Source: Oscillospiraceae bacterium
Lineage (GTDB): Bacteria > Bacillota > Clostridia > Clostridiales > Clostridiaceae
Length of the DNA stretch: 9,085 bases
Assembly: GCA_009785875.1 (NCBI GenBank)
Contig: WQUF01000425.1
Span: forward strand, 1 to 9,085
Reading direction: 5' to 3'
The first letter of the stretch is position 1. Each line of letters opens with the position of its first letter. Made by a program: the position numbers and the translations under genes. Below, in pieces: positions 6,074 to 9,085 of the stretch. The notes below the pieces were generated by a model. The model worked only from the letters and a program-made list of their open reading frames with translations, was not told where the DNA came from and did no database searches.

Positions 6074-7261
6074 ATGAACTCCTGTGCAATCATCTGTGAA
6101 TATAACCCAATGCATTTAGGTCATATTTACCATATTAAAAAAACTTTAGATGATTTAAGACCCGATATTTTAATCGCTATAATGAGTGGAAATTTCATTC
6201 AAAGAGGAGGCTTATCTATCCTAGATAAATATAAAAGAGCGAAGATTTGTTTAGAGAATGGTTTTGATCTAGTTATAGAGCTTCCACCACAATTTGCAAT
6301 CTCCTCAGCTGAACACTTTGCCTTTGGTGCAATAAGTTTAATAAATAATCTCTCAATAGACTACGTTTCTTTTGGCTCTGAATGCGGTGAATTAGATCCA
6401 TTAATTAAAATGGCTAAATTTTTAAAAGATGAACCTTTAGAATACAGGCAATATTTAAAATCATTTTTAAATGAAGGTCTTCCATATCATACATGTAGAA
6501 AAAATGCTTTAGCTAAATATTTAAATTCAGACGATATAAATTTATTAAATACTTCTAATAATATTTTATCCATAGAATATCTAAAAAATCTTTTAAAATT
6601 AAATTCGAATACTAAGCCTTATACCATAAAAAGAAAGGGTGCTTCTTATACGAGCCTCGACTTAAAAGAAGAATTCCCCTCAGCTAGCTCTATAAGAAAC
6701 CATTTGAATTTAAACAAGGATATTTTTGAAATAAAAAATGCTATGACCCAAAATTCCTTTAACTCACTTTTAAATTTTTATAATGAATATCATTATTTTA
6801 TAAAAAATGAACTCATTTTCCCATATTTAAAATATAAATCATTGACTTTAGAAAATAAATTGATGCTTTTACCCGACTGCAGCGAAGGAATCCACAATAA
6901 GATTTTAAAAAGCATCATAAAATCAAATTCCTTAGAAGAATCAATTCTTGAAGCAAAATCAAAGAGATATACATATACTAGAATATCAAGGTTGCTATCT
7001 CAATACTTTATAGGATTTGAAAATTTCCCTATTAAAGACATGCTAAATGAAGAGGTTACATGTGCAAAAATACTAGGTTTCAACGATAGAGGAAAATATT
7101 TTTTAAATAAAAATAGATCTAATATTTTATACAGTTCTATAAATAAAAATGAACACTCTAAAGAAAAGCTTTTAAATGTTCAATGTACGAAGGCTTATTC
7201 CATGATAAATAAAGATGTAGATCCTTTTGAAGATTACTTAAAGCATCCTATAATATTTTAA
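6074..7261 (+). CDS. ylbM: tRNA(Met) cytidine acetate ligase (YlbM/TmcAL)
   Basis: YlbM (TmcAL) in B. subtilis forms N4-acetylcytidine at the wobble base of elongator tRNA(Met) using acetate and ATP. The protein has 395 residues, the family's usual size. It has the nucleotidyltransferase HxGH motif (HLGH, 14-17) within IICEYNPMHLGHIYHI. Then come the family block MSGNFIQRGG (37-46), DKYKRAKICLENGFDLVIELP, NNILSIEYLKNL (162-173) and the second ATP motif SASSIR (203-208). The C-terminal half, with TYTRISRLLSQYFIGF, is the tRNA-binding part. Start: ATG at 6074, with GAGG ten bases upstream; an ATG at 6063 is out of frame. Since the enzyme consumes acetate, its position opposite pta-ackA is suggestive, though this neighbourhood may simply be ancestral. 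Confidence 0.95.
   Translation: MNSCAIICEYNPMHLGHIYHIKKTLDDLRPDILIAIMSGNFIQRGGLSILDKYKRAKICLENGFDLVIELPPQFAISSAEHFAFGAISLINNLSIDYVSFGSECGELDPLIKMAKFLKDEPLEYRQYLKSFLNEGLPYHTCRKNALAKYLNSDDINLLNTSNNILSIEYLKNLLKLNSNTKPYTIKRKGASYTSLDLKEEFPSASSIRNHLNLNKDIFEIKNAMTQNSFNSLLNFYNEYHYFIKNELIFPYLKYKSLTLENKLMLLPDCSEGIHNKILKSIIKSNSLEESILEAKSKRYTYTRISRLLSQYFIGFENFPIKDMLNEEVTCAKILGFNDRGKYFLNKNRSNILYSSINKNEHSKEKLLNVQCTKAYSMINKDVDPFEDYLKHPIIF
7227..7254 (+). promoter_or_regulatory. Possible promoter for ylbJ within the end of ylbM
   Basis: TTGAAG (7227-7232) and TATAAT (7249-7254) are 16 bases apart, overlapping the last codons of ylbM. This is a plausible sigma-A-type match, but it sits in AT-rich coding sequence. 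In B. subtilis ylbJ is under sigma-E; I did not find a convincing sigma-E site here. Confidence 0.3.
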
Positions 7262-7296
7262 TAGTTTCTATAATATATATTAATATATCGATTTTA

Positions 7297-7314
7297 AGGG
7301 ATGATTAAAGTATA
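7297..7314 (+). promoter_or_regulatory. ylbJ ribosome-binding site with apparent ATA start codon
   Basis: AAGGGATGAT (7296-7305) resembles the extended Shine-Dalgarno sequence and is followed by ATA (7312-7314) and codons for KKYYVLVLL. The spacing, about ten bases, is like that of ylbM. An ATG at 7301 sits directly against AAGGG, out of frame, and meets a stop after four codons. Confidence 0.5.
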
Positions 7315-8235
7315 AAAAAGTATTATGTTTTAGTCCTTTTATTTCTTATTTGTTTAGTATTTATAAAAGCTGAGGATTTAGTGAAGTATACCTTTGAAGG
7401 GCTACAATTTTTTCTATTTAAGATATTCCCATCATTGTTCATATTCTTAATCTTAACCAATATTTTTATGAACTTAGGTGGGTTCTCAGCATTTTTTAAA
7501 AACTCTAATAAAAATTTTACATATTTTCAAGTATTTCTACTTAGCCTATTGTGTGGATATCCCTTAGGGAGCAAATTCAGCACAGAAGCATATAATAACG
7601 GTGAAATTAGCTACGAAGAATACGAAAGCTTATGCTCAGTATCATCAAACCCAAATCCTATCTTCTTATATTCCACTGTAGGTATTTCTTTTTACGGTGA
7701 TAAAAATATAGGAATTTTAATTTTAATTTCAAGCTTAATTTCATCATTTATCATGTTGATATTATTCTATAAAAAGACACCAAAATTAACTTCAAAACTA
7801 AGTCAAGATAAAAGCAGCATCAATATATTTCAAAACACTTTCAATTCTCTATTAGCTATAGGTTTTACTATTATTATATTCTATATACTTATAAATACAT
7901 TAAACAACAGCAAGATGATAAATTTCATATTTAATTTTTTAGCTAGTGTATTCCAGAGAGATTTTAGCATTTTAAGGTATTTTATTTTAGGGATTCTCGA
8001 GATGTCAAATGGATCGTATTTAGTTTCAAGTTCTGGACTCTCATTGAATTTAAAGCTCACCATAACATGCTTTTTAATATCCTTTGGTGGGATATCGATT
8101 TTAGTACAGAGCTTTAGTTTCATAGGAGATGTTTTAAAGGATAAAAAAAGATTGATAAGAAGAAAGATCATTCAAGGTATGATTACAAGCTTAGTGTTTA
8201 TTATAGTTTCATTTATTTACCTTAGATTTAATTAG
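7312..8235 (+). CDS. ylbJ: Sporulation integral membrane protein YlbJ-like, apparent ATA start
   Basis: A very hydrophobic membrane protein matching YlbJ, which B. subtilis needs for efficient formation of heat-resistant spores. Conserved segments include GLQFFLFKIFPSLFIF (about 30-45), GYPLGSK (82-88), SSNPNPIFLYSTVGI (111-125), ILGILEMSNGS (225-235) and a late LISFGGISILVQSFSFI. From 7312 it has 307 residues, shorter than the roughly 400 usual for YlbJ. The shortening seems to be in the central loops, since both ends match. The first standard start, GTG at 7381 (codon 24), would delete the N-terminal helix KKYYVLVLLFLICLVFIKA that YlbJ proteins carry. Between the TAA at 7306-7308 and that GTG there is no ATG, GTG or TTG, so ATA at 7312 is the best start. 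It lies 50 bases after ylbM, probably co-transcribed. Confidence 0.85.
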   Translation: MKKYYVLVLLFLICLVFIKAEDLVKYTFEGLQFFLFKIFPSLFIFLILTNIFMNLGGFSAFFKNSNKNFTYFQVFLLSLLCGYPLGSKFSTEAYNNGEISYEEYESLCSVSSNPNPIFLYSTVGISFYGDKNIGILILISSLISSFIMLILFYKKTPKLTSKLSQDKSSINIFQNTFNSLLAIGFTIIIFYILINTLNNSKMINFIFNFLASVFQRDFSILRYFILGILEMSNGSYLVSSSGLSLNLKLTITCFLISFGGISILVQSFSFIGDVLKDKKRLIRRKIIQGMITSLVFIIVSFIYLRFN

Positions 8236-8273
8236 TAGATATGTACTATTATTCTAAAATATATTTTTTATTA

Positions 8274-8302
8274 TTCACTTTTTTTTGCTTATATAATATA
8301 AT
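8274..8302 (+). promoter_or_regulatory. Likely promoter for the nuclease-like gene
   Basis: TTCACT (8274-8279) and TATAAT (8297-8302) are 17 bases apart. The -10 lies in overlapping TATAA repeats (8292-8307), so its exact register is uncertain. Transcription would start near 8309, upstream of both candidate start codons. It lies in the 117-base gap after ylbJ, where no clear terminator is visible. Confidence 0.5.
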
Positions 8303-8352
8303 ATAAATAAATACTGAAAGTTAAAATGTCTTATAAGGTTAGGAGTTTTATA

Positions 8353-9085
8353 GTGTCTGAAGATATTTCACATGATAATAAAGATATTTTATTTAAATTT
8401 TTAAGTGAGAATTATGCTGATAAATCATTTAAGGTCTACGGGCTAGATTTACCAGCTGTAAAAAGTTTATTGCCCACAAATCTTCCGGCTATTAAAGTAG
8501 ATGAAAAACGTTCAGACAACATCTTTTTGCTAAAAGACGGAAGTATTCTCATAATTGAATATGAATCTAGTCGCAACAATAAAAATCTTTTAAAGTATTC
8601 ACATTACTGTTTTAGGATAGCTGAAAAGTATTACAAAAAAAATCTAAAAATAATTTTAGTAGTAATTTACACTGGAAATATTAAAACTGCCCCAAATTAT
8701 CTCGATTTTGGGTCAATACGATTACAATTTGAACAGGTGTTTCTATCAAAATTCAATGGGCAGAAGATGTACGAGGAGCTAAAAAACAAGATTGATAACA
8801 ATATAGATATCGAAGACGAGGATATTTTAAAATTTATCATTTTGCCTTTAACTCAAAAAAAAGACAGGCAAAAATCCATCGAAGAATCAATAGAATTGGC
8901 TAAAAAAATAGAAGATGAGACAAAACAAGTTTTTGTAATAGCAGGGATAATAACCGCAGCAGATAAATTCATTGATAAAGAATACTCAAAACAAATTAAG
9001 GAGTGGATAATGTTGACTAAAGTAGCAAGATTATTTGAAGAAGAAAAAATTGATGCTGTTAATAAAGCTGTTAATGAAACCTCAG
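8353..9085 (+). CDS. Rpn-type PD-(D/E)XK nuclease/putative transposase, cut by window end
   Basis: The reading frame is open to the last base, giving 244 residues with no stop, so the C-terminus is missing. D55 in KRSDNIFLLKDG, followed by IIEYES with E69-x-E71, fits the D...(D/E)xK nuclease core seen in Rpn (recombination-promoting nuclease) and putative-transposase proteins. LKIILVVIYTGNI (about 97-109) is the following core strand. After about residue 160 it is charged and helical (SIEESIELAKKIEDETKQ, RLFEEEKIDAVNKAVNE), like the variable C-terminal part of Rpn proteins. The last member of the nuclease triad is not the classical lysine. The start chosen is GTG at 8353, seven bases after AGGAG; an in-frame ATG at 8326 would add nine residues but has only a weak ribosome site. 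It seems unrelated to the neighbouring core genes, so it is probably accessory. Substrate unknown. Confidence 0.75.
   Translation, partial: MSEDISHDNKDILFKFLSENYADKSFKVYGLDLPAVKSLLPTNLPAIKVDEKRSDNIFLLKDGSILIIEYESSRNNKNLLKYSHYCFRIAEKYYKKNLKIILVVIYTGNIKTAPNYLDFGSIRLQFEQVFLSKFNGQKMYEELKNKIDNNIDIEDEDILKFIILPLTQKKDRQKSIEESIELAKKIEDETKQVFVIAGIITAADKFIDKEYSKQIKEWIMLTKVARLFEEEKIDAVNKAVNETS
8998..9012 (+). promoter_or_regulatory. Possible internal ribosome site and ATG in the Rpn-like gene
   Basis: AAGGAG (8998-9003) is followed by six bases and an ATG (9010-9012) in the same frame as the nuclease gene, at codon 220. It could start a short C-terminal protein, as known for some Rpn genes whose internal product blocks the full-length nuclease. 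AAGGAG also simply encodes Lys-Glu, so chance is possible. Confidence 0.4.

Noticed and set aside
1..9085. CRISPR array, tRNA or rRNA gene, insertion sequence with terminal repeats, prophage attachment site
   Set aside because: No regularly spaced repeats, cloverleaf, rRNA-like stretch or paired terminal repeats were seen on either strand; the Rpn-like gene alone does not show a mobile element.

Overview
The window looks like chromosomal core sequence from a spore-forming, anaerobic, AT-rich Clostridia-type Firmicute. The basis is strong A+T richness, a canonical spoVS, a ylbJ-like sporulation membrane gene, the pta-ackA acetate pathway, and the ylbJ/ylbM/ylbN-rpmF neighbourhood also found in Bacillus subtilis. 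I cannot name the species from this sequence.

Layout. Positions 1-115 hold a perfect 20-bp inverted repeat and no gene I can support. spoVS lies at 116-376 (minus strand), followed by a gene-free stretch (377-680). Positions 681-5828 are one minus-strand run, transcribed right to left: pta, ackA, ylbN (DUF177/YceD), rpmF, plsX, acpP, rnc. It has a sigma-A-type promoter ahead of pta (5881-5909) and a second good one between ackA and ylbN (3579-3608). Hairpins followed by U-rich tracts separate rpmF from plsX and acpP from rnc. A 245-bp divergent region (5829-6073) carries the pta promoter, an 8-bp inverted repeat, a terminator-like hairpin and the ylbM promoter. ylbM (tmcAL) and ylbJ follow on the plus strand. 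Last comes a PD-(D/E)XK nuclease-like gene of the Rpn/putative transposase type, cut by the window end.

How the genes fit together. pta and ackA convert acetyl-CoA to acetate with ATP formation. plsX and acpP serve acyl-carrier and phospholipid synthesis. rpmF, ylbN, rnc and ylbM serve ribosome, rRNA and tRNA biology. The cluster therefore links carbon overflow, membrane lipid synthesis and translation capacity.

Most notable observations. (1) plsX has no in-frame ATG, GTG or TTG near its conserved N-terminus; it appears to start at ATT, with a well-placed Shine-Dalgarno sequence. (2) ylbJ likewise appears to start at ATA, because the first ordinary start would remove its N-terminal membrane helix. 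(3) Only three of the eleven genes seem to use ATG. (4) The Rpn-like gene contains an in-frame internal ATG behind a perfect AAGGAG, which resembles the internal small-protein starts known in Rpn toxin/antitoxin genes.
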